Positions 26,421-36,116 of a stretch of 40,886 bases of DNA are shown piece after piece. The notes under the pieces were generated by a model that saw only the letters and a list, made by a program, of their open reading frames with translations, was not told the origin of the DNA and searched no databases. Numbering within the stretch: position 1 is the stretch's first letter; every line of letters starts with the position of its first letter. The translations under genes and the position numbers were made by a program. Origin of the DNA: Planctomycetaceae bacterium (GTDB taxonomy: Bacteria > Planctomycetota > Planctomycetia > Pirellulales > Pirellulaceae); NCBI GenBank assembly GCA_002724245.1, contig PBOG01000114.1, positions 1 to 40,886 on the forward strand, read 5' to 3'.

Positions 26421-27212
26421 CTAGATCCACTGCAAAGGATCTGCCTCTTCCTGACTGGCCCACACGACCAACTCTGGAAAATGACGCCCCAGCGACTCGG
26501 CGAGTGATTCGACGGCAAATCGCTCACTAGCATAATGACCCGGTAACAACATCGCGATCTGGTCCGCCGCAGCCGCCAGACATGTATGAAAGCTGGTTTC
26601 CCCTGTTATCAGCAAGTCACACTGATGTTGTTGCGCTGCCCCAAGAAACTGACCTGCGCTGCCACACGCTACGGCCACCCGCTGAATCGGCTGTGCCGGC
26701 GCCCCTACCATATGGAGTCCTTCAATCTTGAGAAACTCCTTCAGCCGCGCTGCCACGTCGACCAAGGCGAGCGACTCGGCCAACTCTCCCCAGCGTCCAG
26801 CACCCAGGCCATCAGGGTCATTCTCAATCGGTTCCAGCGGTTGAATCCGAAGTAATCCGACCCCTTCAGCGAGACGTTGATTGATCCCGTCGCGCGCAGA
26901 ATCAAATGCCGTATGGGGACTGTAGACCGCGATTCCCGCATCAATCAGCAACAACAGTAACCGACCGGTCGTCTCTTCCGTCGTCAATCGCTTCAAGGGG
27001 CGAAATGGGATGGGATGATGGGCCACAATCAGCTCAACTTGCTGATCGATTGCTTCTTGCACACTCTCCGGTGTTACGGTCAGACAGGTCATAATCCGCT
27101 TGACAGGACGCTCTCGATCACCGACCAGCAAACCAACATTATCCCAGTCTTCAGCCAGGTGATGGGGCGCTAACGATCGCAGTACCCCGCTCACATCATC
27201 AATTGTGGACAT
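26421..27212 (-). CDS. Nif3-like dinuclear metal-centre protein (YqfO/YbgI family)
   Basis: Protein of 263 aa from the ATG at 27212, where STIDDVSGVLRSLAPHHLAEDWDNVGLLVG begins exactly as in the Nif3/DUF34 family. Metal-ligand segments are visible: VELIVAHHPIPF (His pair), VYSPHTAFDSARDGINQRLA, and the C-terminal LLITGETSFHTCLAAA plus LLPGHYASERFAVESLA. Members form hexameric toroids with a two-metal site; proposed roles include GTP cyclohydrolase-like and repair hydrolase activities, none settled. A longer version reaching 27491 is open but would read through a strong terminator hairpin and lacks family similarity, so it is rejected. It is 58 bp upstream of the giant cytochrome gene. Confidence 0.9.
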   Translation of the reverse strand: MSTIDDVSGVLRSLAPHHLAEDWDNVGLLVGDRERPVKRIMTCLTVTPESVQEAIDQQVELIVAHHPIPFRPLKRLTTEETTGRLLLLLIDAGIAVYSPHTAFDSARDGINQRLAEGVGLLRIQPLEPIENDPDGLGAGRWGELAESLALVDVAARLKEFLKIEGLHMVGAPAQPIQRVAVACGSAGQFLGAAQQHQCDLLITGETSFHTCLAAAADQIAMLLPGHYASERFAVESLAESLGRHFPELVVWASQEEADPLQWI

Positions 27213-27312
27213 ATCACTACCCGTAGCCCTGACGCCGCAATGTCCTGGCGCCACGTTCTTCAAAAACCGGACACCAGCGTCCGACCTTACTTCGACCAAC
27301 ACGCACAATACC

Positions 27313-27351
27313 AAAAAATGGGCCGCTCGATCCTCTGATCCAGCGGCCCAT
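27313..27351 (-). terminator. Rho-independent terminator of the DUF1549-DUF1501 transcript
   Basis: On the minus strand, ATGGGCCGCT and AGCGGCCCAT form a perfect 10-bp GC-rich stem (27342-27351 with 27318-27327; 14-nt loop that itself contains GATC repeats), and the plus-strand A-run at 27313-27318 gives TTTTTT overlapping and following the stem on the minus strand. It lies about 130 bp after the DUF1501 stop codon and about 100 bp before the Nif3 start. Confidence 0.85.
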
Positions 27352-27483
27352 GCAGATGCTCTTGCAAATCGACACGCAGCATTTGTCACAGGAGCGTTAC
27401 CCGGTGACAAATTCAAGCGGGTAGAAACCTGGCGAGCCAGCGTCCCCTGATTTTCAAACCAGTGCCGCAGCCCAGCTTCTCCA

Positions 27484-28767
27484 TTACGCAAATAATTCCT
27501 CGATCACTTTTCCACCATTGGCAATCTTCATCGGACGTCCAGTGGGGGTAGTAAATGTCGTCTCCAGCGGAATCCCCAAAGCCTTGACAACACTCGCCAT
27601 CACGTCTTGCGATGTGTAGGGATCGGTCACGACTTCGGTACCATCATCACTTGTCGCACCGACAGCGGTTCCACCCTGAATACCAGCACCACCAACAACC
27701 ACGCTCCACGCCCTGGCAAAATGGTCACGCCCCGTATTGCCATTGATTCGTGGAGTCCGACTGAACTCACCCATCCAAATGATCGCCGTGTCCTCCAATA
27801 GACCTCGCTGCTCAAGATCTTCGACGAGCGCACTCATGCCGCGATCCAGTTCGGGCAGCTTGTTATTCTCCAGTGTCGCAAAAATATTGCTGTGGTTATC
27901 CCAGCCTCCCAGTCCGACTTCGACACAGGGTACGCCCGCTTCGACAAGCCGACGTGCCATCAAACACCCCCTCCCGAAATTGGTGTTGCCGTAGCGTTCA
28001 CGAACGGTCTCAGGTTCCTGAGCAACCTTCATGGCCTCCATCTGGTCGCTGCTGAGCAGGTTCCAGGTCTTACGGAGGATCTTGCGATGTTCTTCCGAAG
28101 CTGTGCCCCGGCGTTGTGAAACGAATCCCTTCTCGATCAGATCGAGAGTTTCCATGCGTTGCACGAGACGACGGTCATCGAGACTCATCTTCAAATTGCG
28201 TACGGTTCCATTACTGTTCACCGAAAACGGAGCCCAGGCCATTCCCAAAAACCCGGGGCCAACGCTCCCTCCACCGACAGTGATGAACGGCGGAATCTGC
28301 AATTCGTCGGACCGCGTTTCGTCTTCCATCAACACCCGTGAAATCACAGATCCATAACTGGGATGTTCCACTCGTCGTTCAGGAACATATCCCGTGTGCA
28401 TGTAATAACGCCCACGCTGGTGATCGGCCTCACGGGTATTCATCGACCTCACGATCGACATGTGGTGCATCTGCTTGGCCATCATTGGCATGTGTTCGCT
28501 AATCTGCTCATTGCCACTGGTGGAAATAGCCTGAAAGGGTCCACCCGTGGCAGCACCAGGCTTGAGGTCCCAGATGTCCATCGTCGAAGGACCGCCACCC
28601 ATCCAAAGCAGGATCGCCGCCTTGTGATTACTGCGCAGCTCGTTGGCATGTGCACGAATACTATGTCCCAACGACAAGGCGGGAACGGTCAACGCACTAG
28701 AGCCAGCCACGTGCTCCATAAAATGACGCCGCGTCATTCCATTTGATAATCGACTTTTCATGACCAT
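27484..28767 (-). CDS. DUF1501 protein, Tat-exported
   Basis: Protein of 427 aa. The N-terminus has a twin-arginine signal (MTRRHFMEHVAGSSALTVPA), so it is exported folded. The body shows DUF1501 hallmarks: AAILLWMGGGPSTMDIWDLKPG, EHMPMMAKQMHHMSIVRSM, GRYYMHTGYVPE, CVEVGLGGWDNHSN, and WMGEFSRTPRINGNTGRDHFARAWSVVVGGAGIQGG. The fold is sulfatase/alkaline-phosphatase-like; the activity is not established. DUF1501 genes in planctomycetes are regularly paired with DUF1549/DUF1553 genes, as here (128 bp upstream, same strand). GGGGAG precedes the ATG at 28767; a second in-frame ATG is two codons later. A clear terminator follows. Confidence 0.92.
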   Translation of the reverse strand: MVMKSRLSNGMTRRHFMEHVAGSSALTVPALSLGHSIRAHANELRSNHKAAILLWMGGGPSTMDIWDLKPGAATGGPFQAISTSGNEQISEHMPMMAKQMHHMSIVRSMNTREADHQRGRYYMHTGYVPERRVEHPSYGSVISRVLMEDETRSDELQIPPFITVGGGSVGPGFLGMAWAPFSVNSNGTVRNLKMSLDDRRLVQRMETLDLIEKGFVSQRRGTASEEHRKILRKTWNLLSSDQMEAMKVAQEPETVRERYGNTNFGRGCLMARRLVEAGVPCVEVGLGGWDNHSNIFATLENNKLPELDRGMSALVEDLEQRGLLEDTAIIWMGEFSRTPRINGNTGRDHFARAWSVVVGGAGIQGGTAVGATSDDGTEVVTDPYTSQDVMASVVKALGIPLETTFTTPTGRPMKIANGGKVIEELFA

Positions 28768-28895
28768 TCACTCCCCATACTGATACTTGTTGTGTAATCG
28801 GTGGCGGTAATAAAACAAGGCCTTTTCGGCCGGCAAACCGGTCTGAGCAAACAGAAGCCAGCGCTAAATCACAAGGCCTTTCATTCATCCAACAT

Positions 28896-30644
28896 TTAAT
28901 GGTTGATAATAAACTCATTACTATTCAGTATCGCCCACCAGACATCTTGCATCGCAGCAATTGTCCCCTTGTTGATATCGCCTTTTTCGTCCTGCACCCG
29001 CAAAATCAGCAAACGATTAGCCCGATCTATTTCCTCATCGGTGGGCCGTCGACCGAGTCCCGCTTGAAACAAGAAGTCAATTTTCCGGCTGTTTGGAATA
29101 CGGCGATTATTGGCCAGATTCGACAAAAACCCACCTTTGTCAGCACTTGTCGCCTTCTTGATTAAGTCACCGTTAAACATCATCAAGGCCTGCGGAATAG
29201 TCCCATTGAAAATAGTCGCCTCTTCGCCCTCGTCGTTTCCGAACGCCACGGTGAATTGCTGCAACCACTTGTTCTTTTCCTTTTCCTGCTCCTCGTAGCT
29301 AGCGGCATTTTTGTCGGCTTGCGTCGCGGCGACCAAAGACTCGTACAGTTCTTCGGCACGCATCTGTCGCAAATAAAAGCGGCTGAATTTTGGATCCTCA
29401 CCAAGCAGCGGGTCGTCGAGCGTGACATTCGTCGTATTGGACTGGCTCGATAGTCCGTATGGCGCGCTTAACGTAATCCATTCAGCCATCTGCTTGAGGT
29501 CATAACTTGCCTCGCGAAACTGCAAACCCAAATAATTCAATAGTTCGGGGTGCGTAGGTGAGTTGTGCGGCCCCATGTCGTCAATCGGCGTCGTGAATCC
29601 ATACCCTAAAAAATGGCCCCAAAGACGATTAGCCGCAGCTAGTTCGAGATATGTCGCAGTCTCCCGGTCGACCGTACGATTGGTACTCGTCATCAAGTCC
29701 GCCAATAGCGAACGACGATTTGCATCTTCGACGAATCCACTACGGGCAATCTCACGACCATCGACAAAAACTGGATACGCGGCCAACATGACCGCGTTGC
29801 GCTGCTCGTAGTAGATTTCTGCTTCGCCAGGGGTCTGGGGTGTGCCTTCACCGCCAAAGTCTTCATCAACCAGTTCCGCCGAGTTGACATCACGTGTGCC
29901 GGGACGGAAGCGACGGAGGGCACGCGTTTGCCGGAAAAAGGCATTGAACTCCCAGAACTTCTGTTGTTTCCATTCGTTAAAAGGGTGATTGTGACATTGG
30001 GTACACTGTACCTGTAATCCCAGGAAAATCCGTGCCGTCGCGGCGGTGGCCAATGTGCCCTTTTCTTCGTTGACCTTCATGGCCAGAAAATTGGTCGCTC
30101 CGTTAAAGTTCTCCGCACCCGGCTTACTGCTGCCAACTGCGGCCACCAGCTCGCGCACCATGCGGTCGTAGGGCTTGTTGCGGGCGAAACAATCTCGCAG
30201 GTATTTCTGCATTCCTTCACGGCTAGTCAAGGAATTGCGTTCGGTCCCACCACTTCGACCAATAAGGACATTCGTCCACACCGTCGTCCAGTTGCGTGCA
30301 TACTCCTCGGTGTACCGCTCGTCATACAACAATCGGTTGACCAGTGTCCGCTTCTTGGACTTGTCCTTGCTCTTGGTAAAGGCATAAAGCTCGGACACCG
30401 TCGGAATCCGACCAATCACATCCAGGTAACCCCGCCGGCACCATTCACCTTCGGTTGCATTCTGCGAAGGTTTGATTTCCCATTCTTTCCACGAATCAAT
30501 CATGCGTTTGTTGATCGTGGCAACTTGAGGAAGGTCATACGACGCCCAGCGCGCGGCGGGACGCTTGGCGCCATCGGCCACTGCCAGCAGGGAAATCAGG
30601 GCCGTTACGACTAGCGGAACGGAAAATCTAATTTCGCGACTCAT
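28896..30644 (-). CDS. DUF1549/DUF1553 (PSCyt2-PSD1) secreted protein
   Basis: Protein of 582 aa with a signal peptide (REIRFSVPLVVTALISLLAVADG). Residues ~40-260 are DUF1549: WCRRGYLDVIGRIPTVSELYAF, YARNWTTVWTNVLIGR, and a CTQCHNHPFNEWKQQKFW segment with a CXXCH site near residue 215. Residues ~300-575 are DUF1553: ANRLWGHFLGYGFTTPIDDMGPHN, FYLRQMRAEELYESLVAATQ, LGRRPTDEEIDRANRLL and the terminal DVWWAILNSNEFIINH. It lacks the PVC cytochrome domain that some longer members have. It is the first gene of a two-gene unit with DUF1501, with AAGGAG 9 nt before the ATG. The biochemical role is unknown. Confidence 0.92.
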   Translation of the reverse strand: MSREIRFSVPLVVTALISLLAVADGAKRPAARWASYDLPQVATINKRMIDSWKEWEIKPSQNATEGEWCRRGYLDVIGRIPTVSELYAFTKSKDKSKKRTLVNRLLYDERYTEEYARNWTTVWTNVLIGRSGGTERNSLTSREGMQKYLRDCFARNKPYDRMVRELVAAVGSSKPGAENFNGATNFLAMKVNEEKGTLATAATARIFLGLQVQCTQCHNHPFNEWKQQKFWEFNAFFRQTRALRRFRPGTRDVNSAELVDEDFGGEGTPQTPGEAEIYYEQRNAVMLAAYPVFVDGREIARSGFVEDANRRSLLADLMTSTNRTVDRETATYLELAAANRLWGHFLGYGFTTPIDDMGPHNSPTHPELLNYLGLQFREASYDLKQMAEWITLSAPYGLSSQSNTTNVTLDDPLLGEDPKFSRFYLRQMRAEELYESLVAATQADKNAASYEEQEKEKNKWLQQFTVAFGNDEGEEATIFNGTIPQALMMFNGDLIKKATSADKGGFLSNLANNRRIPNSRKIDFLFQAGLGRRPTDEEIDRANRLLILRVQDEKGDINKGTIAAMQDVWWAILNSNEFIINH

Positions 30645-31245
30645 TCCTGGTGACTCCTTGCTACCTCAGTCTACTGTCCCGGTGGCATCATGCCCGCATG
30701 TTTCTCGTCAGGCGCCCGCCCCATGCAAAACGAGCACTCCTACGCCTATTCTAGCTGTGTGGCAGCACATTTTGAACTCAAGTCGCGGCGATTTTCGCAT
30801 CTCAAACTGCTTTTCCGGTGTGAATTGCGTCGCAAAAATCACCTAAATTTCCCGATGGGGTCACCTTCAGGCGGGCCAGCCCGTAACCGCTGGATGTCTC
30901 GACATGCTACAGGGTGTTGCATAACGGCGCAGCACCACCGACAACCGCCAACACAATCTGGGATCGCCCGCAGAAACGACCCGACTCGCGCATGACTACC
31001 TGAGAGCATTCGTGCCATCCTATCCAACAAACTCGAAAATGCTGACAAACCCCTTCACATCATTGACTTACAGCCGCCACTTCGCATTAACTAAGCCGCT
31101 TCGCGATCATTCTTCCAACCTAAATGCGACCCGCCAACTGCACCGCCCCCGCTGCCACAACTCGCAGTCAGGTGAGAGTCAAAGCACGTTTCATGCCAAT
31201 GACTCGCGAGAAAACCGCACCCAGCCTGCGGCCCGCACGAAAGGC
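30645..31245. other. Long intergenic region upstream of the DUF1549 gene
   Basis: About 600 bp without a convincing gene on either strand; the open frames are short with erratic composition. It holds the presumed promoter of the DUF1549-DUF1501 unit (30748-30776) and, at its other end, a hairpin after the ABC exporter gene. Small dyads such as ATGTC-TC-GACAT near 30894-30905 are seen. A small RNA cannot be excluded by eye. Confidence 0.4.
30748..30776 (-). promoter_or_regulatory. Possible sigma-70-like promoter of the DUF1549-DUF1501 unit
   Basis: On the minus strand TTCAAA and TAGAAT are 17 bp apart, about 100 bp upstream of the DUF1549 start. The -10 matches five of six consensus bases and the -35 four of six. 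Such matches occur by chance, so this is tentative. Confidence 0.28.
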
Positions 31246-31253
31246 TCAGGCTG
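31208..31253 (-). terminator. Possible terminator at the end of the ABC exporter gene
   Basis: On the minus strand CAGCCTG (overlapping the stop codon) pairs with CAGGCTG 18 nt later, with an inner GCC/GGC pairing; GGTGCGGTTTTCTC follows. The T-run is short and offset, so this is a weaker candidate than the one at 27313-27351. Confidence 0.35.
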
Positions 31254-33237
31254 ACGTTCGCGCCGTCGCGTGATACAAGCGGCGAAACAGATCACAACGG
31301 GCCAGCAATTCGTCATGCGAACCGGCATCCAGAACGACGCCTCCATCCATCACGACAATCCGGTCAACCAGCTCCAACGTAGAAAAACGATGTGTAATCA
31401 GAATGCCGGTCCGCTCGGCCAGAAACGATCGTAGCGCCTGATGAATGAGCTGCTCACTTTCGACATCAATCTGGCTTGTCGCCTCATCGAGGATCATCAA
31501 CTCGGGATCCCGGAGCATGGCGCGGGCCAGGGCTATCCGTTGGCGTTGACCTCCTGACAGCTTTCCACCACTTTCACCAACGACCGTCTGGTAACCCTGC
31601 TCCAACTGACGTTCGATAAACAAGTCAGCGCGTGCTTGTCGCGCCGCCTCGACCACCTGAATGTCGCTGGCACCAGGAGACCCATAACGGATGTTGTTCA
31701 TGATCGTGTCATCGAACAGCAATGTCTGCTGCGTTACGATGCCGATGCGGCCACGCAAATCGCGTAACCGTACTTGCCGCAAATCAACTCCGCCCAAAAA
31801 GATCGCGCCATCTGCAGGATCGTAAAACCGCGGAATGAGATTGGCCAAAGTGCTCTTCCCGCAACCATTGGGCCCCACAATCGCGATGGTCTCGCCCGCC
31901 CGAACACGCAAGTTGACGCCGCGCAGGACTGGCTGTTCGGCTGTGTAGCGAAAATGGACATCTTGAAACGTGAGCTCACCGACCCGCCCTGGAATAGGCT
32001 TGGGATTGTCCAATTCAACAATCGCCGGCTCACGATCCAACAATTCATAGATACGATCCGCCCCCGCAGCACTGCGCTGCAACGACTGAAAGACATCCGC
32101 CATTTTACGTGCCGGATCGATCGATCCTATCAACAGCGCAAAAAATGTAATTAATGGCGCCAAGGTCAAAGGACGATCGCTAATCTTAACCCCCAATAAG
32201 GCTACCTGCTGATTGAGCACAAGGTAGCCGCCAGCTATTATCGCCATGCTAATCATCGACATCCCCATGATCTCTAATGTGGGGCGTGCCAGTGCGTTGT
32301 AGGTAATGATCCGCATTGCTTTACGAAAATACTTCTTGGCGATTTGATGAAAACGGCCGCGTTCATACGGCTCCATCGTGTACGCCTTCACAGCTTGAAT
32401 TCCGGTAAAGGTCTCGCACAAGACGCTGTATAGCTGTGACATATCTTCCATTGCTCGCCGATTCGCCCGCTTGATCGACTGCGCCAACCTGGCCATCAGC
32501 ACGATCGCCAGTGGGGAAATAATCAATGACACCATCAGCAGACGCCAACTGATCATTCCCGCGCCGACCAGACAAGCTGTCATCTTCAAGGGCTCGCGGA
32601 GGACCTTGCCAAACAATGTTGCAACACCACCTGTTAATGAACCCATGTCGTTCGTAAATCGACTCAACAAGCGGGGCGTTCGATCCTCACCAAAAGCACC
32701 CAGATCCATGCGTAATGTTCGCCGGTAAAATTGTTTCCGCAGGTCGAACGTCGCTAGCTGTGCAAGCCGTTCAACCAGAATCAAATTGATGACCAGGAAA
32801 ATATTCTTGACGATCGTGCCCAGAACCAGCGCACCGATCAAGAATAAGAGCGTCTGAAACGGCGAGGACGGCGTAAATCGAAGTATGTAAGGCCGACTCC
32901 ACCGATACCACTGGAGTACCTGCGTCGATCCCACCAACTGCTCCTGCAGTGCAAGCGCCTCTAAAGATTGATCGGATCCAGAAACCGCACCCTGCTGCTG
33001 ACTTCGAAACTGATCGAGCGCCAGCTGGTGTTGAACCACCTCCGCCTCTGTCACGGAGACACGGCGTTCGATCCAATCGTGCAGAGACTGGCCCTCGAAG
33101 ACGACTTCCACGACCGGATAGATGGTGCCGATATTAGCACCCCAAAAACAGGCGACACCCAGGGACGTCAGGACCACGCAGCAAATCGTCAGGCGATGGC
33201 GCAGTGCCAAACGGACCGCGCGGAAAAAATTCTTCAT
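31246..33237 (-). CDS. ABC exporter, fused permease-ATPase (MsbA/MDR-like)
   Basis: Protein of 663 aa: an N-terminal six-helix transmembrane domain (to about residue 390) and a C-terminal ATPase. Walker A is GPNGCGKST (about residue 454), the signature LSGGQRQR is near 562, Walker B LMILDEAT near 582, and the H-loop lies in ILITHRFSTLEL. This is the homodimeric type IV exporter family that moves lipids, drugs or peptides. The loop between helices 1 and 2 is long (~80 residues, about 45-125, rich in E and Q), more than in MsbA. Substrate unknown. It lies downstream of clpC on the same strand across 175 bp containing a perfect dyad, so it may have its own control. Confidence 0.9.
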   Translation of the reverse strand: MKNFFRAVRLALRHRLTICCVVLTSLGVACFWGANIGTIYPVVEVVFEGQSLHDWIERRVSVTEAEVVQHQLALDQFRSQQQGAVSGSDQSLEALALQEQLVGSTQVLQWYRWSRPYILRFTPSSPFQTLLFLIGALVLGTIVKNIFLVINLILVERLAQLATFDLRKQFYRRTLRMDLGAFGEDRTPRLLSRFTNDMGSLTGGVATLFGKVLREPLKMTACLVGAGMISWRLLMVSLIISPLAIVLMARLAQSIKRANRRAMEDMSQLYSVLCETFTGIQAVKAYTMEPYERGRFHQIAKKYFRKAMRIITYNALARPTLEIMGMSMISMAIIAGGYLVLNQQVALLGVKISDRPLTLAPLITFFALLIGSIDPARKMADVFQSLQRSAAGADRIYELLDREPAIVELDNPKPIPGRVGELTFQDVHFRYTAEQPVLRGVNLRVRAGETIAIVGPNGCGKSTLANLIPRFYDPADGAIFLGGVDLRQVRLRDLRGRIGIVTQQTLLFDDTIMNNIRYGSPGASDIQVVEAARQARADLFIERQLEQGYQTVVGESGGKLSGGQRQRIALARAMLRDPELMILDEATSQIDVESEQLIHQALRSFLAERTGILITHRFSTLELVDRIVVMDGGVVLDAGSHDELLARCDLFRRLYHATARTSA

Positions 33238-33301
33238 GAGAGTGCCTGATCAGCGTAGCCGGGCGAACTGTGGCGGACCAAATTAGCAAATCCGTCGATC
33301 C

Positions 33302-33321
33302 ACAGGTATAGGAATACCTGT
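33302..33321. promoter_or_regulatory. Perfect 8-bp dyad ACAGGTAT-AGGA-ATACCTGT
   Basis: The inverted repeat lies 65-84 bp upstream of the ABC exporter start. There is no T-run on either side, so it looks more like a repressor or activator site than a terminator. The symmetry is exact; its function is inferred from position. Confidence 0.4.
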
Positions 33322-33412
33322 TCACCCGCTAGCAGCACGCCAAAAACTGGCTCACCAGCTCGGGTCGCGCCCCTGGATCGCAGCACACAACCGAGAAGAG
33401 CCGCGGACGCCG

Positions 33413-35983
33413 CTATTCAGGTGTTACAGCATCGTCCACCGCATCGTCCGACTCGCCAGTAGCAGCGACCGGTTCAGGCTCTTGTTCGACGATTTCCACG
33501 CCCTTGAAATCGAGCCGGCGGACTCTCCCCTCATCATCGTGCACCGCCGTCACCATGATCCTGGTTTTCCCCTGGAATTCGCCCTTGAGCAGCTCTTCTG
33601 AGAGCGGGTCTTCGACACGATGTTCGATCGCCCGGCGCAATGGACGTGCGCCATAGTCAAGATCTTTACAGGCCACGCGAATCAAGAACTCCTTGGCACC
33701 TTCATCGAGTTCCAACTCAAATCCACGTTCCGACAATCGTCCGCGGACGTGAGCCAATTCGAGATCGATCACGTCCTTCAGGTCATTCTTATTGAGATGG
33801 TGGAAAACGATTACATCGTCAAGACGATTGAGAAATTCCGGTCGAAAGACCTTTTCAATCTCATCGGTGACCCTCGTTTTCATATTTTCATAGGAGAGGT
33901 CGTCACTCTCTTTCCGCGCGGCATGCAAACCAAATACGTCTTCGTTCTTGATCGCCTGTGCACCCGCGTTGGTGGTCATGATCATGATCGTATTACGGAA
34001 ATCAACGTTGCGACCGAAACTGTCAGTCAGCCGGCCTTCCTCCATCACCTGCAAAAGCATATTGAAAACGTCTGGATGCGCCTTTTCAATTTCATCCAGC
34101 AGCACAACTGCATACGGCCGGCGGCGAATCTTCTCGGTCAATTGCCCGCCTTCCTCATAGCCCACATAACCGGGAGGTGCACCGACCAACCGGCTGACGT
34201 TGTGCTTTTCCATATACTCGCTCATGTCGATGTGCACTAACGCGTCAGAATCACCGAACATGAATTCAGCCAGAGCCTTTGCCAGCAGGGTCTTGCCAAC
34301 GCCGGTCGGCCCAGCAAAGACAAAACAACCTGTCGGCCGCTTGGGATCCTTCAGGCCACTGCGACTTCTGCGGACCGAGCGTGACAGCGACTTGATTGCC
34401 TCATCCTGACTAACCACACGCTTGTGCAGCTCACCTTCCATCTTCATCAGACGCAAGCTGTCTTCCGTCGACAAGCGAGTCAATGGAATTCCAGTCATCT
34501 TGGAAACAACTTCCGCGATCACTTCTTCATCCACAACGCCATCGGTCTCACGTGATTTCTCTCGCCACTCACGCGTGATAGACTCCTTTTTCTTGCGCAG
34601 CTTGTCTGCCTGATCGCGGAGCGACGCAGCCTTCTCGAAGTCCTGCGATGCGACAGCCTCCTCTTTCTCCTTGTTGAGCCGCTCCACCTCTTCATCGATC
34701 TCGTTGAGATCCGGGGGACGCGTCATGGAACGCAGCCGAACCCGCGCCCCGGCTTCATCAATTACATCGATTGCCTTGTCAGGCAGACAACGAGCAGTGA
34801 TGTAGCGTTGGGACATCTCAACCGCCGCCACGACTGCATCGTCGGTAATCTGCACGCGATGATGCTCCTCGTAACGGCCACGCAACCCCTTGAGAATCTC
34901 GACAGTTTCATCCTTGTTGGTGGGATCAACGACAATTTCCTGAAACCGCCGGGCCAAGGCACTGTCTTTTTCAATGTATTTGCGATACTCATCCAGCGTC
35001 GTGGCACCGATACACTGAATCTCACCGCGGGCCAGTGCAGGCTTGAGCACGTTGGCCGCATCGATTGCACCTTCCGCACCGCCGGCACCAACCAGCGTGT
35101 GCAATTCATCAATGAATAAAATCGTGTTCTTCGCGCGCCGCACCTCATTCATTACCGCTTTAATACGCTCCTCAAATTGGCCTCGGTACTTGGTACCCGC
35201 CACCATCATCGCGAGATCCAGAACAACGATCCGTTTTTCGCACAACAGCTCCGGCACATTTCCAGCGACAACACGTTGGGCAAACCCTTCCACGATGGCA
35301 GTCTTTCCGACCCCTGCCTCACCGAGAAGCACTGGATTGTTCTTGGTACGGCGGCAGAGGACTTGAATCGCCCGGTCGATCTCTCGTTCACGACCAATTA
35401 CCGGATCCAACTTCTTCTGCTTGGCCAGCTCAGTCAGGTCACGACCGAAGCTGTCCAAAGCAGGCGTTTTGGACTTGCTTCCTTTGGAGGGCCGCGATTC
35501 ACCACCACCGCCACTCTCACTGGGACTGCGTTCCTCCGCTTCCAAGCCATGCCCCAATAAATTGAGTACTTCTTCACGCACCTCTTCCAGCTTCAATCCA
35601 AGATTCATCAGGACCTGGGCTGCAACACCTTCTTGTTCACGCAACAACCCCAGCAAAATGTGCTCGGTACCCACGTAGTTGTGATTCAGATTCCGCGCCT
35701 CCTCCATGGAGTACTCGATCACTTTCTTCGCACGTGGTGTCTGTGGCAATTTGCCCATCGTGACCATCTCGGGACCACTTTGAACGAGCTTCTCCACCTC
35801 GAGCCGAATTTTCCGCAAGTCCACATCCAAGTTTTTGAGAACATTGGCAGCCACGCCACTGCCCTCTTTCACCAGGCCCAACAAGACATGTTCGGTCCCG
35901 ATATACTCGTGGTTAAACCGCTGCGCTTCCTGATTCGCGAGTTGCATTACCTTGCGTGCGCGGTCTGTAAATCGCTCGTACAT
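33413..35983 (-). CDS. clpC: ClpC, HSP100 AAA+ unfoldase of the ClpCP protease
   Basis: Protein of 856 aa starting [20 protein letters not shown], the conserved ClpC N-terminus; a GTG nine codons earlier is open but not needed. Two Clp_N repeats fill residues ~1-145. AAA-1 has Walker [14 protein letters not shown] and Walker [16 protein letters not shown]. The middle domain contains a UVR-like helix pair ([22 protein letters not shown]). AAA-2 has [14 protein letters not shown] and [16 protein letters not shown], followed by the C-terminal ClpB_D2-small domain and an acidic tail. It unfolds substrates for ClpP in the cytosol. Full length and apparently intact. A tandem 18-bp repeat lies about 80 bp upstream. 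Confidence 0.97.
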   Translation of the reverse strand: MYERFTDRARKVMQLANQEAQRFNHEYIGTEHVLLGLVKEGSGVAANVLKNLDVDLRKIRLEVEKLVQSGPEMVTMGKLPQTPRAKKVIEYSMEEARNLNHNYVGTEHILLGLLREQEGVAAQVLMNLGLKLEEVREEVLNLLGHGLEAEERSPSESGGGGESRPSKGSKSKTPALDSFGRDLTELAKQKKLDPVIGREREIDRAIQVLCRRTKNNPVLLGEAGVGKTAIVEGFAQRVVAGNVPELLCEKRIVVLDLAMMVAGTKYRGQFEERIKAVMNEVRRAKNTILFIDELHTLVGAGGAEGAIDAANVLKPALARGEIQCIGATTLDEYRKYIEKDSALARRFQEIVVDPTNKDETVEILKGLRGRYEEHHRVQITDDAVVAAVEMSQRYITARCLPDKAIDVIDEAGARVRLRSMTRPPDLNEIDEEVERLNKEKEEAVASQDFEKAASLRDQADKLRKKKESITREWREKSRETDGVVDEEVIAEVVSKMTGIPLTRLSTEDSLRLMKMEGELHKRVVSQDEAIKSLSRSVRRSRSGLKDPKRPTGCFVFAGPTGVGKTLLAKALAEFMFGDSDALVHIDMSEYMEKHNVSRLVGAPPGYVGYEEGGQLTEKIRRRPYAVVLLDEIEKAHPDVFNMLLQVMEEGRLTDSFGRNVDFRNTIMIMTTNAGAQAIKNEDVFGLHAARKESDDLSYENMKTRVTDEIEKVFRPEFLNRLDDVIVFHHLNKNDLKDVIDLELAHVRGRLSERGFELELDEGAKEFLIRVACKDLDYGARPLRRAIEHRVEDPLSEELLKGEFQGKTRIMVTAVHDDEGRVRRLDFKGVEIVEQEPEPVAATGESDDAVDDAVTPE

Positions 35984-36062
35984 CTCGTTTATCCCCTTGC
36001 CCAGCTTCACGAATACCGAACTGGTCGTTGCTATTCAATCTGTAAATGTAACCCGTGCTGCA

Positions 36063-36098
36063 CTGTCACAATCGACCGGACTGTCACAATCGACCGGA
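36063..36098 (-). repeat. Tandem 18-bp direct repeat upstream of clpC
   Basis: Two exact adjacent copies of CTGTCACAATCGACCGGA (plus-strand reading) at 36063-36080 and 36081-36098, between clpC and the TPR-like gene. Read towards clpC each copy contains GGTCGATTGTGACA. The position, 80-115 bp before the start codon, suits an operator or UP-type element; a replication-slippage duplication is the alternative. Confidence 0.6.
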
Positions 36099-36116
36099 CA
36101 CACGCAGGGACGCCTA

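Noticed and set aside
27213-27491. 93-codon N-terminal extension of the Nif3-like gene
   Set aside because: It contains the rho-independent terminator of the upstream unit and lacks similarity to the family, which begins at 27212.
28815-28881. Two copies of ACAAGGCCTTT between the DUF1549 and DUF1501 genes
   Set aside because: Only 11 bp long, 56 bp apart and largely a restriction-site-like palindrome; too weak to call a regulatory element.
33620-34240. 206-codon plus-strand frame opposite clpC
   Set aside because: clpC is intact with every motif on the minus strand; the opposite frame has no recognisable feature.
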